From: Parvularcula sp. BBD 1991-13
Lineage (GTDB): Bacteria; Pseudomonadota; Alphaproteobacteria; Caulobacterales; Parvularculaceae
Direction: 5' to 3'
DNA: 64,000 bases
NCBI GenBank assembly: GCA_001657385.1
Contig: LYSZ01000007.1
Coordinates: forward strand, 1-64,000
Part shown: positions 1-8,189 of the stretch, one piece after another
How positions within the stretch are numbered: the first letter of the stretch is position 1
Layout of the letters: every line of letters begins with the position of its first letter
The notes under the pieces: model-generated
Database searches by the model: none
What the model was told of the DNA's origin: nothing
Seen by the model: only the letters and a program-made list of their open reading frames with translations
Position numbers and translations under genes: made by a program

Positions 1-2
1 GG

Positions 3-149
3 GAAGCCGGGTTCAAGCGCCTTGACGACATGCTCGACAAGATGAACCCGGTCGGCGTGGTCATCGCGCCGGGCGATCAGGCGATCCCGTCGGTTCTCGA
101 CCGCAAGGCGCGCGAGCGCGGCCATGAACCGTTGAGGTGGCGCGACTGA
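3..149 (+). CDS. C-terminal end of a cut gene, possibly a SLOG/DUF2493 protein
   Basis: The frame is open from the window edge to a TGA and encodes the last 48 residues of a protein. The tail reads FKRLDDMLDKMNPVGVVIAPG, then a DRKARERG segment. This resembles the end of plasmid/phage DUF2493 (SLOG, nucleotide-binding) proteins, where a glycine-rich turn is followed by a short helix and a final strand. The family call is by eye from a short stretch; the N-terminal motifs lie outside the window. A GC-rich inverted repeat follows near 158-188 and could be its terminator. Confidence 0.45.
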   Translation, partial: EAGFKRLDDMLDKMNPVGVVIAPGDQAIPSVLDRKARERGHEPLRWRD

Positions 150-242
150 TCCGCCGCCCCCGGAAAGGACTGCGCGCTACGCCCCGGCGCGCAGCCCTTC
201 GCCGACGAAAACCGCAACCCTCATCGACAAGGACCCAGACAC

Positions 243-452
243 ATGACCAACGCCATTGACCTTGATCCGATCCCCCTCGCCGACTTGATGGAGCCGCCGA
301 CTGGCGAAGCGCCGGACATCTCCGATCCCGACATCTGGGCGCGGGAATATTTCCGCTACGGCATATTGCGCGCGCAGGGCCGGGCGGGCGAACATCCGCA
401 CCATGAGGCATTCGCCGCGCATGATCGCGAACGCGAGGACGGCGCCGAATAG
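243..452 (+). CDS. Small acidic protein of unknown function
   Basis: This 69-residue ORF starts at ATG with an AAGGA about 9 nt upstream and follows the preceding partial gene on the same strand by under 100 bp, so the two may form one transcript. The product is acidic, with repeated D/P-rich turns in its first half and a His/Arg/Glu-rich tail. I recognise no domain. A strong hairpin lies 30 bp after its stop. Confidence 0.55.
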   Translation: MTNAIDLDPIPLADLMEPPTGEAPDISDPDIWAREYFRYGILRAQGRAGEHPHHEAFAAHDREREDGAE

Positions 453-483
453 ACAAGCCACTGCATCCGTTTCTCAGTTCATT

Positions 484-512
484 GCGAGGCGAACCAGAGC
501 GGTTCGCCTCGC
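484..512. terminator. Strong hairpin between convergent genes
   Basis: GCGAGGCGAACC and GGTTCGCCTCGC form a perfect 12-bp stem around a 5-nt loop. It sits between a rightward gene ending at 452 and a leftward gene ending at 578, where a shared terminator is expected. Neither side has a clear T-tract, so it may block or process transcripts rather than act as a classical rho-independent terminator. Confidence 0.55.
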
Positions 513-577
513 GGTCCTTGATACGAAGGACAAGCGCATTCATGCCGACACAGCGACGGAGCTGGGAAACGATGTGA

Positions 578-820
578 TCATAGGCCAAATTCTTCAATGG
601 CTGCGATTTCTTCCCGCAACTGAATTTGATAGTCCAAGATCGGTAAGCCTCGGTATGCGTTCTCACACATGGCGTCTTGGTTTACGCCCGTAGTGTCCTC
701 AATTCTCCTATACTCTGCGCACAGCCTTTCGAGCGTCGCTCCCGCCGCTTGCACTTCCGGTTCAATGGCGGCGAGTTCTTTTTGAAGTTCGGCGATTTTC
801 GCCGTCGCTTTTTCGTCCAT
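578..820 (-). CDS. Small coiled-coil protein
   Basis: This 80-residue protein is preceded by AAGGAAACCAAC directly before ATG. Residues 1-45 are heptad-like (Ala, Leu, Glu, Lys rich) and probably form a coiled coil. The second half holds RGLPILDYQI and an acidic end. No enzymatic motif is visible. It is the last gene of the leftward cluster of small genes at 0.6-2.1 kb. Confidence 0.55.
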   Translation of the reverse strand: MDEKATAKIAELQKELAAIEPEVQAAGATLERLCAEYRRIEDTTGVNQDAMCENAYRGLPILDYQIQLREEIAAIEEFGL

Positions 821-880
821 GTTGGTTTCCTTGGTTGCGAGCGAAACCGGGCGTGACGCCTGTGAGCCGAAGATGAGCCT

Positions 881-1168
881 CTAGAACGGCGCCTCCCAAG
901 AGTAGACGTCCGCAAAACGCGCCCAGACGCCTTGTTGCGTCTTTTGCGCGAGCGCCTCGATCATATCTGGTGAATAACCCGAGACGCCCATAAGAACCCC
1001 CGCCTCGAAGCTGCTGAGCGTCGTCGCGCGCTCAAAGACATGCAACGCCAGACGAAGTTCATACGTCGCGTCAAGTCCGCCCTCACGCCTTGTGCGTTCT
1101 TTCGCTTCCTCAACGATGCCTTCTAATCTCTTGAAAAGAGCGCTCTCGCTTCTCGCTACGGCCGCCAT
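881..1168 (-). CDS. Unknown protein, 95 residues, mostly helical
   Basis: I chose the ATG at 1168 because GGAG lies 8 nt before it; the longer frame to 1243 has no ribosome binding site and reads through non-coding sequence. The protein begins MAAVARSESALFKRLEGIVEEA and is rich in Ala, Glu and Leu, which suggests an all-helical fold. It sits in a leftward run with the genes at 1254-1520 and 578-820. Function unknown. Confidence 0.6.
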   Translation of the reverse strand: MAAVARSESALFKRLEGIVEEAKERTRREGGLDATYELRLALHVFERATTLSSFEAGVLMGVSGYSPDMIEALAQKTQQGVWARFADVYSWEAPF

Positions 1169-1253
1169 AGCTCTATCTCCGTTGAATGATGATTGATTTC
1201 GGTGATTTATGCTGCCGGCGCCGATCCGAGCGGCCGACAGCAACGACCGGCGT

Positions 1254-1520
1254 TCACCGCGCCCGGTGTTCGTTCTCCGCCATATCGCCTATCGGAAGTC
1301 CGTCCTCGATGAGCGTCCTCCAGTGTCCGTTCCTGACGTAGAAAAACTCAAGATCCGGGATCTGCGTGTCCCACGTTTCGGCGAATTCAAGCGCCACGAT
1401 TTCTGATTCAAAGGTCACCGCTTCGATCTGTCCGCCGGTGTCGAGATTGGTCCATAGGCCCAGACCGAGAAAGCTGCCGACGAAAACCCCAAGCTCGGCG
1501 CTGACGATAATGATACTCAT
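1254..1520 (-). CDS. Unknown 88-residue protein with hydrophobic N-terminus
   Basis: The start is supported by GGAG 7 nt upstream. The first 25 residues are hydrophobic with glycines (VFVGSFLGLGLW) and could be a membrane segment. The rest is polar and ends with basic residues. No family recognised. Confidence 0.55.
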   Translation of the reverse strand: MSIIIVSAELGVFVGSFLGLGLWTNLDTGGQIEAVTFESEIVALEFAETWDTQIPDLEFFYVRNGHWRTLIEDGLPIGDMAENEHRAR

Positions 1521-1597
1521 AAAGCTTCTCCGTTTTTCGTTGCTTCATGAATTCGCTGCCTTCTTTTCTCTATTGGCCCGACGCTGTTTGCATCCGA

Positions 1598-1897
1598 TCA
1601 GCGTTTGTACTCAGCCTCCTTCGTCCGGCCGACCTCGTTACGCGAGAGGCTTTTGTTTTGGAAACCTTCGCGTCTTGCTTCGCACTGCGCGATCTCTTTT
1701 TTCATCTTCCGGATCTTTAGCGCCAGATGGAGTCGTTCGAGCACTACGATTGGAAAATTGACGATTGAGCAAGCCAGAATAATAAGACCCGCCGACGGCC
1801 AGAACACCGCAAGATAAACGGGCTTGCCATGATCCACGCACATGAGTGCGCTCAGGGTCAGCCCGGAAACATAAAGGATCATGCATATCGCAAGCAT
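1598..1897 (-). CDS. Small membrane protein, two predicted TM helices
   Basis: AAAGGAACAGATA precedes the ATG. Two hydrophobic stretches (about residues 2-20 and 28-50) are followed by a long basic tail (IRKMKKEI onward), which suggests a two-helix protein with a cytoplasmic charged tail. It is close to a second small membrane protein at 1944-2147, probably in the same transcript. Function unknown. Confidence 0.55.
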   Translation of the reverse strand: MLAICMILYVSGLTLSALMCVDHGKPVYLAVFWPSAGLIILACSIVNFPIVVLERLHLALKIRKMKKEIAQCEARREGFQNKSLSRNEVGRTKEAEYKR

Positions 1898-1943
1898 TAT
1901 CTGTTCCTTTCATTGAACGGTGTTTGTCATGCTGAATTTCTGA

Positions 1944-2147
1944 TCAGTCCGTTCTTCGACCGCCCCTTTTTGTCTTCCGGAAAGTCTCGACACATTTCCG
2001 CGCAATGCAGATGATGAGCCGGGCGAATACATAGAGCCCGATGATGTGCCAGCTCCACGCTTTCACCAGCGATATCCCGCCGTCTTTGAATGCTTTCATA
2101 AAGTACGCGACCCCAGCCAGATAAAGTATCAGTATGCCGATTTCCAT
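1944..2147 (-). CDS. Small membrane protein
   Basis: This 67-residue protein has a hydrophobic N-terminus (ILILYLAGVAYF) and a second hydrophobic segment near residues 33-48, then a strongly basic tail (RKCVETFRKTKRGGRR). The layout matches the neighbouring membrane protein at 1598-1897, and the 46-bp gap suggests co-transcription. No named family. Confidence 0.5.
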   Translation of the reverse strand: MEIGILILYLAGVAYFMKAFKDGGISLVKAWSWHIIGLYVFARLIICIARKCVETFRKTKRGGRRTD

Positions 2148-2244
2148 TTCAGAACCCTATGCGATTCGCACGCAAGATGCGCCGAGCCGCCCCGCGCAAT
2201 CACCCTCCCCGTGTTTCGAGCGACTTAACCGGACCGGCGTTGTT

Positions 2245-2284
2245 CAATACGCAGGCGCGATGATGAACATCCGCCTGCGTATTG
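2245..2284. terminator. 13-bp perfect inverted repeat after ssb
   Basis: CAATACGCAGGCG and CGCCTGCGTATTG pair perfectly around a 14-nt loop, 17 bp past the ssb stop. The + strand side continues into TTTTT. For the leftward ssb transcript the hairpin comes right after the gene but lacks a T-tract, so it is either a bidirectional terminator or an RNA-stabilising end. Confidence 0.5.
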
Positions 2285-2300
2285 ACTGGGTTTTTACCAA

Positions 2301-2798
2301 CTAGAATGGGATGTCGTCATCCAAATCGTACGAAGATGAACCGCTTTCGTTGCCGTTGCCATTCAGAACGCCAGCGTGCATGGTTTCACCCCCAGTCTCT
2401 GCTTGGCTGGCCGCGTCGTTCCGCATTCTGCGTTGATCGGTCTGATCCTTCGTCTCAAGCATTTTAAATGTTGAGTTAAACGGGCGCAGAACGACTTCCG
2501 TGGTATACTGATCCTTGCCTTCCTGATCTTGCCACTTACGGGTTTCTAGCTGACCCTCGATATAAACCAGCGAGCCCTTCGTCACATACTTTACGACAAC
2601 GTCGACAAGACCCGCGACGTGTACGCAGACGCGGTGCCACTGAGTTCTTTCGCGCTTTTCGCCCGTGTCTTTGTCGATCCAGCTTTCGCTCGTAGCCAAA
2701 CTGAAATTCGCAACCTTTCCTCCATTCTGGAAGTGGCGAACCTCCGGAATATTTCCGATATGGCCGATCAGGGTGACTTTGTTGAGGCTTCTAGACAT
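2301..2798 (-). CDS. ssb: Single-stranded DNA-binding protein
   Basis: This 165-residue SSB binds and protects single-stranded DNA during replication and repair. Residues 1-105 form the OB fold (start MSRSLNKVTLIGHIG, then VANFSLATSESW and LVYIEGQLETR). A disordered linker follows, and the acidic tip ends DDDIPF, the partner-binding tail typical of bacterial SSBs. AGAAGGAG precedes the ATG. Its start lies almost on the stop of the primase-like gene upstream (2800), so the two are very probably co-translated, which fits a plasmid replication role. Confidence 0.95.
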   Translation of the reverse strand: MSRSLNKVTLIGHIGNIPEVRHFQNGGKVANFSLATSESWIDKDTGEKRERTQWHRVCVHVAGLVDVVVKYVTKGSLVYIEGQLETRKWQDQEGKDQYTTEVVLRPFNSTFKMLETKDQTDQRRMRNDAASQAETGGETMHAGVLNGNGNESGSSSYDLDDDIPF

Positions 2799-2799
2799 T

Positions 2800-3930
2800 T
2801 CAATCTCCTTCTAGTGTCTGGTTAACGACACTCATCGCCTCCTTTCTTTTCTCTCTCTCTGCGCCTTGTCCGCCGTTGCCGTCGTCTCGTGATTGGTCTC
2901 GCCGTCGACACATTTCCTCCAGAAGCGGTCCCAACAGTTCAATTCTGTAAATCTGTTTACGGACGGCCTGCGCCAGCGTTTCAACGCCGTCCGCTTGCAG
3001 GTCTGCATTGAAGTCATCACGTTGCGGCCACAGTATAAATGCCGGTACGCCCTTATTGTGGGCGCGACTTGTGAACCACGTAGCCGCTAACGGTCCCGCA
3101 TTGTTTTCGTCACGATCCACGGCGACCAGCACCGCTTTAATCGAGGGAGGAATAACCCAATTGCGCATTCCGCTAGTCGAGAGCGATGCGAACAGCCGTA
3201 TGCCCGGCAATACGCGGTCCAGCGAGAGGGTCGATTCCAATCCTTCGCCCAGGAGCGCGATGTCGCCGGTTCCGCCGAGATACACCGCGCCGCCTAACGT
3301 GGGGCCCATCATTTTTCGTTCAATCGCCTTCGGCTGGCCTTCTTTGACTGCGAACCATGTGCGATGCACCCCCAGAAATTCGTTTTTCGGACCCGTTACG
3401 CGCGCAACAAGTGCTTGACCCTCTCGAAAATGCTGAGCCCTATCACGATATCTGGCGCGCGGATGAAACCGGATAGCCGGATGATTAACGCACCGTATGC
3501 CGCGCGCTCGTAGGTACGTTTCGCCTGCCGACCCGATCAACGCATTCGATCGGTCGAATAGAGACCGGGCATTATCGCGCTTTTTAGCCGGTGATAGGTC
3601 ATGACTGGGTTCTTTTACCGCGTGTTCATATCTAGGCTCCGATAACAATAGTCGAGCCTCGTCCATGGCGTCTCTTACGTCCGGAAGGCCTAACCGTTCC
3701 TGAAGAAAGTCGAGCAGGTCCCCTCCAGATCCCTCGTCGTTGTAGTCCCCCCAACTACCTAGCAGATCGCTTGGTCCGTTAATGCGAACCCAACAGGAAC
3801 CGCCTTTTTCGTTGTAGATGTTCCCGACGCGCCAGAAATCACCCACTCTGTCTCCGTTCCACAAAAAGCGTTTGCAAATGTGTAGCGCGATCTCGCCAAG
3901 TTTACGCTTGAGCCGCTTTGCTTCGCCCAT
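2800..3930 (-). CDS. Toprim-domain primase-like protein
   Basis: I chose the ATG at 3930, with GGAG 8 nt before it, over the longer frame. The 376-residue product resembles plasmid/phage primase-helicase N-terminal proteins with a DUF7146-like region and a Toprim fold. Residues 228-234 give the Toprim acidic motif (GEGLEST) and residues 269-276 the second motif (VAVDRDEN). Residues 75-85 hold the glycine-rich GSGGDLLDFL. No helicase domain follows, so it may supply primers or nucleotidyl transfer with a separate helicase. It runs straight into ssb. Confidence 0.85.
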   Translation of the reverse strand: MGEAKRLKRKLGEIALHICKRFLWNGDRVGDFWRVGNIYNEKGGSCWVRINGPSDLLGSWGDYNDEGSGGDLLDFLQERLGLPDVRDAMDEARLLLSEPRYEHAVKEPSHDLSPAKKRDNARSLFDRSNALIGSAGETYLRARGIRCVNHPAIRFHPRARYRDRAQHFREGQALVARVTGPKNEFLGVHRTWFAVKEGQPKAIERKMMGPTLGGAVYLGGTGDIALLGEGLESTLSLDRVLPGIRLFASLSTSGMRNWVIPPSIKAVLVAVDRDENNAGPLAATWFTSRAHNKGVPAFILWPQRDDFNADLQADGVETLAQAVRKQIYRIELLGPLLEEMCRRRDQSRDDGNGGQGAEREKRKEAMSVVNQTLEGD

Positions 3931-4136
3931 GTCTTTCTCCTGCAGTGATATGCGTGAAATCCAGCCCGCTCTATCTCTCCGCAATTGACGCCTCGAATAG
4001 ACACCCACACTGTTCGTCGTTCGGATGATTGGCCAGAAAGCTAAAAAACGGCGTTAAAACGATGCGCCTGCGAGGAAAGCCGCTGCTGCTTAAGATCAGT
4101 GCCAGGCGAGAATTATCTTGCTAGGGATTAAAGGAG

Positions 4137-4937
4137 TTACGCGACGCTATCCATTAACTCGAGTTGCCTGCTCGCGACGGCTACTGGCTTGGCGCAAGTA
4201 TAATCTGCGCAAACGATCTCTACATCAGGCGCAACGTCGAACCATTCATTCTTATATGTCGCACAATCTACTGAGCATCCGATTGAAAGGCGGATACCGG
4301 TTTGTGTCTGGAAGTCGACACCGCGTCCACTTTTAAGGTCGCGGTATTCGCTCGCGCCGGAATAGACAAACGGGGCCGACGCGGTCGGAACGATGAAAAC
4401 GCCATAAGGCGCAAACGCCGCGGCAAAGTCGATCACATGGAACTCGAAATGCGGCCCGGTATATCGCGGCCCCGAACCGCTGCGTTTGACCGGCCCGAAT
4501 GGCGAGTTTCCGATTACAATGTCGAACTCGCCAAGGTCGGTCGGACTTAAACTGAAGATGTCTTCGTTAATCCAAGCAGCCTCCGGCAATAGCTTCCGCC
4601 CCGCTGCACAATAGTCGGGGTTTATTTCGACGCAGGTAATCTGAAGGCGGTCCCGGTCTTCCCTGCTCCATTGTGAATGCCAGAATTTAAAAATAGAAAG
4701 GGCTCCGATCCCTGCGCATAAATCGAGCACTCTGGACGCGCCATTTGTGTTGATCGTAAAATCTCTTGAGAGCCCGGGCGGGGCGAAAAACGCGCCCGTG
4801 GCGCCATTCATATGAATCGCTCCGGGATGGTAGTGTCTGAATACGAACTCGCGTTCATCGTCCGTGATTATGTCTTTGTCGAGAATTCTAAGCGAAGTGT
4901 TATGATCCGCGACCTGGCGCTTCGTCAGTTTCGCCAT
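4137..4937 (-). CDS. Class I SAM-dependent methyltransferase, DNA N6-adenine type likely
   Basis: The start at 4937 has AAAGGAAACGTC before it. The 266-residue protein has the SAM-binding motif VLDLCAGIGALS (70-81), an acidic strand end (CVEINPDY) and motif IV IGNSPFG (142-148), a variant of the N/D-P-P-Y/F motif of amino-methyltransferases. No target-recognition domain is obvious, so a solitary DNA methyltransferase is likely but not certain. The last 60 residues reappear as a broken copy just upstream at 5142-5333. Confidence 0.8.
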   Translation of the reverse strand: MAKLTKRQVADHNTSLRILDKDIITDDEREFVFRHYHPGAIHMNGATGAFFAPPGLSRDFTINTNGASRVLDLCAGIGALSIFKFWHSQWSREDRDRLQITCVEINPDYCAAGRKLLPEAAWINEDIFSLSPTDLGEFDIVIGNSPFGPVKRSGSGPRYTGPHFEFHVIDFAAAFAPYGVFIVPTASAPFVYSGASEYRDLKSGRGVDFQTQTGIRLSIGCSVDCATYKNEWFDVAPDVEIVCADYTCAKPVAVASRQLELMDSVA

Positions 4938-5141
4938 GACGTTTCCTTTCGCAAACTGGATTTTGGATTTATCGGAGCAAGGCAGAACTGGATGCGTTAA
5001 GGGATTTGCATCGAGGTTTTTTGGGGGAGCGATTGAAGAGGTCGCAGAAAAACGCAGGGAGTCGTATTCCGTAGCGAGACCTACCGGCGTTCTAGAGATC
5101 GACAGCACGTGTAAGAAGCGCCTACTGAAGGTCGAACGGGT

Positions 5142-5333
5142 CTACGCGGCGCTGTTCAACAGTTCGAGTTGTCTTTCCCCGACGGTCGCGCGTTTCGCGC
5201 AGGTACAATCGGGGCAGACTATCTCGACATCGGGCGCAACGTCGAAACTGACCTTTTTATACTCCACACAGTCTATCGAGCATCCGATTTCGGTGCGAAT
5301 ATCGTTTTGTAGTTTGAACTCGACACCTCGCAC
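5142..5333 (-). pseudogene. Remnant duplicate of the methyltransferase C-terminus
   Basis: The 63-residue frame matches the end of the 4137-4937 protein almost position for position: RGVEFKLQNDIR against RGVDFQTQTGIR, then FDVAPDVEIVCPDCTCAK against FDVAPDVEIVCADYTCAK, and both end QLEL.(N/D)S(A/V)A. Similarity stops near 5340 and an in-frame stop lies at 5355-5357. No SAM-binding domain remains. This is the scar of a tandem duplication or recombination, not a working enzyme. Confidence 0.75.
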
Positions 5334-5379
5334 CCTTTCAAATAGTGTGCGCAGTCAGTAAGGGGAAGCAAACGCAGCA

Positions 5380-5853
5380 CTACCATCGCCGCAATCCAGA
5401 GAGCGCCTTGAAGCCTCTCGCGCATTTCACGACCTGAAATTCATCCGTATCGCAGCGATATACAACGCATGGTGCGCCTAATCTCAGTAGCTCCTGAATA
5501 TTCGCAAAAGAGCCAGCGCTTCGTCCGTCCCAGATCACTAGCCCACAGGTTGCGACCTTCGCCATGGCGCGGTCCTTCACCGTGTAAAACTCCCGACCCG
5601 TTACTCCCTTGGGCGCGGAGACATTCATGACCTTCCATGCGCCAAGATTGTTCCGATGAATTGCTCCTGAACAGTATACTTCGACATTACGGTATCGGTG
5701 ATCCGCAAAATACTGCTGAACTAATTCATCGGCTCCAAAAGCATCGCCGACGACGACCCTCAATGAACGGTCGATTATTCTTGACAGTCGGGGCGTTAAT
5801 GATGGCGATAACTCTTCGATGCTGCGTGATCCTGATATGAATACGTTCGTCAT
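5380..5853 (-). CDS. SLOG-family nucleotide-binding protein
   Basis: This 157-residue protein begins MTNVFISGSRSIEEL, the ISGSR strand-loop typical of SLOG (YspA/DUF2493-like) Rossmannoid proteins. VVGDAFGADELVQQYF supplies the G-x3-GAD motif, and CGLVIWDGRSAGSFANIQ the second ligand-binding loop. SLOG proteins bind nucleotide-like ligands and are often linked to defence or stress signalling; the ligand here is unknown. AAGGATAGCTC precedes the ATG. About 400 bp without a gene lie upstream. Confidence 0.7.
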   Translation of the reverse strand: MTNVFISGSRSIEELSPSLTPRLSRIIDRSLRVVVGDAFGADELVQQYFADHRYRNVEVYCSGAIHRNNLGAWKVMNVSAPKGVTGREFYTVKDRAMAKVATCGLVIWDGRSAGSFANIQELLRLGAPCVVYRCDTDEFQVVKCARGFKALSGLRRW

Positions 5854-6259
5854 GAGCTATCCTTGTTGTTTTTCTAGTTGTCTTCGTTCCCTCAAATATT
5901 GTTTCTATGTGACTCTTTATTACCCTGCTGAGAAACGTTTCGGGTGGCGATTGTTATCACAATCCGTTTGTCCAGCGCGGATCTGTTGCTAAATAGTCGA
6001 AACGACCCTAGTTGTCATTCGAGCGGTTAGATCCCGCATTCGGTGTGGTGACGTCACTTAGGCAAGTGGTTTCCGATCAGACTATTCGATTGATCGTCGT
6101 CACCCGTTCCACGGCTCCCGCACTCAAATCCTTCTCTTCTCTTTCAATGCTAGTGCGCATCGGAGGTTAGAGCCGATTGGGACAGGTTCTCGTCTTGGGT
6201 TCTTCTTGACGCTACGCAGCTCGCGAAAAGTGCGCCGCAACGGAGGCGGCCAAGCGCGC
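5854..6259. other. 400-bp gene-free stretch
   Basis: No reading frame here looks coding. It holds an 8-bp palindrome TGACGTCA (about 6049-6056) and one copy of the purine-rich element on the minus strand (6130-6146), about 277 nt ahead of the SLOG gene. It may be a long leader or regulatory region. Confidence 0.4.
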
Positions 6260-6475
6260 CTACCGGCTTTTTCTCCATTCCTCGATTAACCTTCGGACAA
6301 TACGTTTACAGCGCGTTTTTGCGGTTAGTCGTCGCTTGCGAATCCTTAAATCGCGTCCATCGCAGTCAAAAATTACGCGTTTCTCAAAAGGCAAATGCCA
6401 AGCAAGGGCCCGCTCAAATCGTTCCCTCCATTCAGCGGTTTCCGCTGCGTCGGCGGAAACTTTCGAAGTCAACAT
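6260..6475 (-). CDS. Small basic protein of unknown function
   Basis: The start at 6475 is backed by AGGAG 6 nt upstream; the longer frame to 6592 is not. The 71-residue protein starts MLTSKVSADAAETAEWRERF and ends in a strongly basic helix (IRKRRLTAKTRCKRIVRRL), so nucleic-acid binding is possible. No family recognised. Confidence 0.6.
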   Translation of the reverse strand: MLTSKVSADAAETAEWRERFERALAWHLPFEKRVIFDCDGRDLRIRKRRLTAKTRCKRIVRRLIEEWRKSR

Positions 6476-6663
6476 TGATTGCTCCTGGTTTTCTGACGCG
6501 GGCTTGAGTAAAAGACGCGATGATGCGCTGGCGCTTTCGGCGCGACCGCCCGTCGCCCTTTGCCTGCTCTTCTTTCTGAGCTGTTCGAGCACGCTGAAAA
6601 TATATGGTTATAGCGAACCGTCAGCTCATTTCTTCCAGCGGCGTGAGGGCCAGCCGGCATCAA

Positions 6664-7257
6664 TCAGTCAATGAAATGTGCCGAAAAGAGGGCGCTGATC
6701 GCTTCTGCGTCCGCAAGAGCAGCGCAATCCGTGATCGCCTCAACGTCGTTATCGTGTCGGCGTCCGGATACCGTAAAATAGTCAGCATCTTCTATATCGC
6801 ACGTTACAATGCGCCGTTCAATCTTCCGCGTGTTGGCTTCCTGCCGAGTAGGATATATGTCAATTTCTTTGAACACCGACCAATCTGGCGCACGACAACC
6901 CGGGCAACAGTTATAAAGTAGGCGGTCAAGCGCCGTGGCCGCTCCTTGATGAGATTCATCCGCGCGTTTTCCAGATGACGCGTTGAGGGCGCGGCGGTTG
7001 TGGATTAGCCAAAGCGCCATCTTTTCAGCGAACTCATGACCGCTCGGCGGTAATTCAACATTTCCGATTGTATCCGGATGTAGCGGACAACTCGGCTCCC
7101 CGCTCGGCGTGCAACTCAGAAGTTCGGGGATGTCGGACGGACCGGGTTGAAGGCAATAGATTTCGTCCGGGTCTATACTTTTCGCGTTTGAATAGTATAC
7201 GCGCAAAAAATCCGGCTCGATGCAATCAACAACGAAATCGATCTTCTTGAGGGGCAT
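6664..7257 (-). CDS. Unknown protein, paralogue of the gene at 20997-21599
   Basis: I chose the ATG at 7257 (GGAGATAGTGTTC before it), giving 197 residues that align from the first residue with the 200-residue product at 20997-21599. Shared blocks are (R/A)(V/I)YY near residue 20, CLQPG followed by (D/S)(V/I)PELL, (D/A)W or RWS(V/E)FK in the middle, and an end of EAITDC....(A/S)DA.AI..LF..F(I/V)D. The family is unknown to me. There are no membrane segments and no obvious catalytic motif. Two copies 14 kb apart suggest a role worth keeping. Confidence 0.7.
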   Translation of the reverse strand: MPLKKIDFVVDCIEPDFLRVYYSNAKSIDPDEIYCLQPGPSDIPELLSCTPSGEPSCPLHPDTIGNVELPPSGHEFAEKMALWLIHNRRALNASSGKRADESHQGAATALDRLLYNCCPGCRAPDWSVFKEIDIYPTRQEANTRKIERRIVTCDIEDADYFTVSGRRHDNDVEAITDCAALADAEAISALFSAHFID

Positions 7258-7331
7258 GAACACTATCTCCGTTTTCTTTTTCATCTGGTTGATTTTTTTG
7301 GAAGGACGAATTGGTCTCGCCAGACAGAACG

Positions 7332-7756
7332 TCACACTCCGGACCGGCCTCCTCTCCTCTCAGTCCTTCGCGCCTCTATCCGTCTTACCCGCAGCCAGCC
7401 ATACCTTCGTTCCTTGCGGAAAAGAGAGCATGCCGAACGAACCGCGGCTATTAGGCGATCCATCAGCTCCCGATCAAGGTCGACCGGCATAGACAGATGC
7501 ACGCCGCATGGAAATGCGATCTCCGCACGGCCAGTACGGTTGGCGTGGGCCAATTCAACACCTTCGGGAGCGCTCGGCCCGTCGCAGAGGTCGACCGGTA
7601 AAAACGCCGACGCCTGAACATCCGGCTCCTGCGCCGGCCGATCTGCCTTGATTTTCTTGCGCCATTGATAAAGCGGCCCCGATCGATGTTGCACGCCTTT
7701 GCGACACCGCTGACGCTTGACTCCGCCTGCGCAGCTTTAGCGATAACATTCCGTTT
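7332..7756 (-). pseudogene. IS66 TnpA remnant with a frameshift
   Basis: One frame reads AKAAQAESSVSGVAKACNIDRG (helix-turn-helix region) and another continues LYQWRKKIKAD and then FLPVDL, GVELAHAN, FPCGVHLSMPVDLD and LIAAV, the order seen in IS66 TnpA accessory proteins. The frame changes inside the G-rich stretch near 7680, so at least one indel has broken the gene. The N-terminal start is not recoverable. Confidence 0.7.
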
Positions 7757-7770
7757 TGATTAATTCGGCC
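7345..7770 (-). mobile_element. Decayed remnant of an IS66-family element
   Basis: The minus strand holds the second part of an IS66 tnpA, broken by a frameshift, and the first 18 codons of tnpB (MLSFPQGTKVWLAAGKTD) before a premature stop. The gene overlap order is that of IS66 elements. tnpC and most of tnpB are absent, and I see no terminal repeats. It cannot move on its own and marks an old insertion or recombination point. Confidence 0.75.
7360..7431 (-). pseudogene. 5' stub of IS66 tnpB
   Basis: ATG at 7431 begins a 23-codon frame whose first 18 residues match the conserved start of IS66 TnpB, then a stop follows at once. Only the N-terminal stub survives, overlapping the tnpA remnant as in intact elements. 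Confidence 0.65.
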
Positions 7771-7993
7771 ATGATCGCCGGCCGGTCGAAACGAGAAATT
7801 CCATGCTCACAAAACGCTCTTTTGTGATAATCCTGAGAACTTACAGTGATCATCCTGGGGCGCTTCAAAAACTCAGTAAGGCGACGATGCCTCAACGCTC
7901 ACTTTGGACCGTTTATTCGTGTCATTGCTCATGAGGATGACTTGATCTACGGGTGCGTTCTTGATGGAGCACCAACACGAGCGTTGTTACTGA

Positions 7994-8167
7994 TTAAAGG
8001 CGTAGGTCCATTATGAGAATGCGGTAGTTGTCAGTAGGCATGGTAAAGTCCTTGCGGTCGCGCCGGTCGGAGCCAATCTCCAGCGTATCGGGCGTATAGG
8101 GACGGTCTATCTTTTCTTTATAGCCGGTTCCGGGGATGCGTAACCGCAAAACCTCCGGTCTTACCAG
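7994..8167 (-). pseudogene. Start-less coding fragment, unknown
   Basis: This open frame lies between the helicase stop and the IS66 remnant. It encodes about 57 residues that look protein-like (LRIPGTGYKEKIDRPYTPD, later TDNYRILIMDLRL) but has no ATG or GTG at its beginning; the only early candidate is a TTG. It may be the tail of a gene truncated by the IS66 insertion. I do not recognise the family. Confidence 0.3.
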
Positions 8168-8189
8168 TCACACTTTTTTCGCCTTACGC

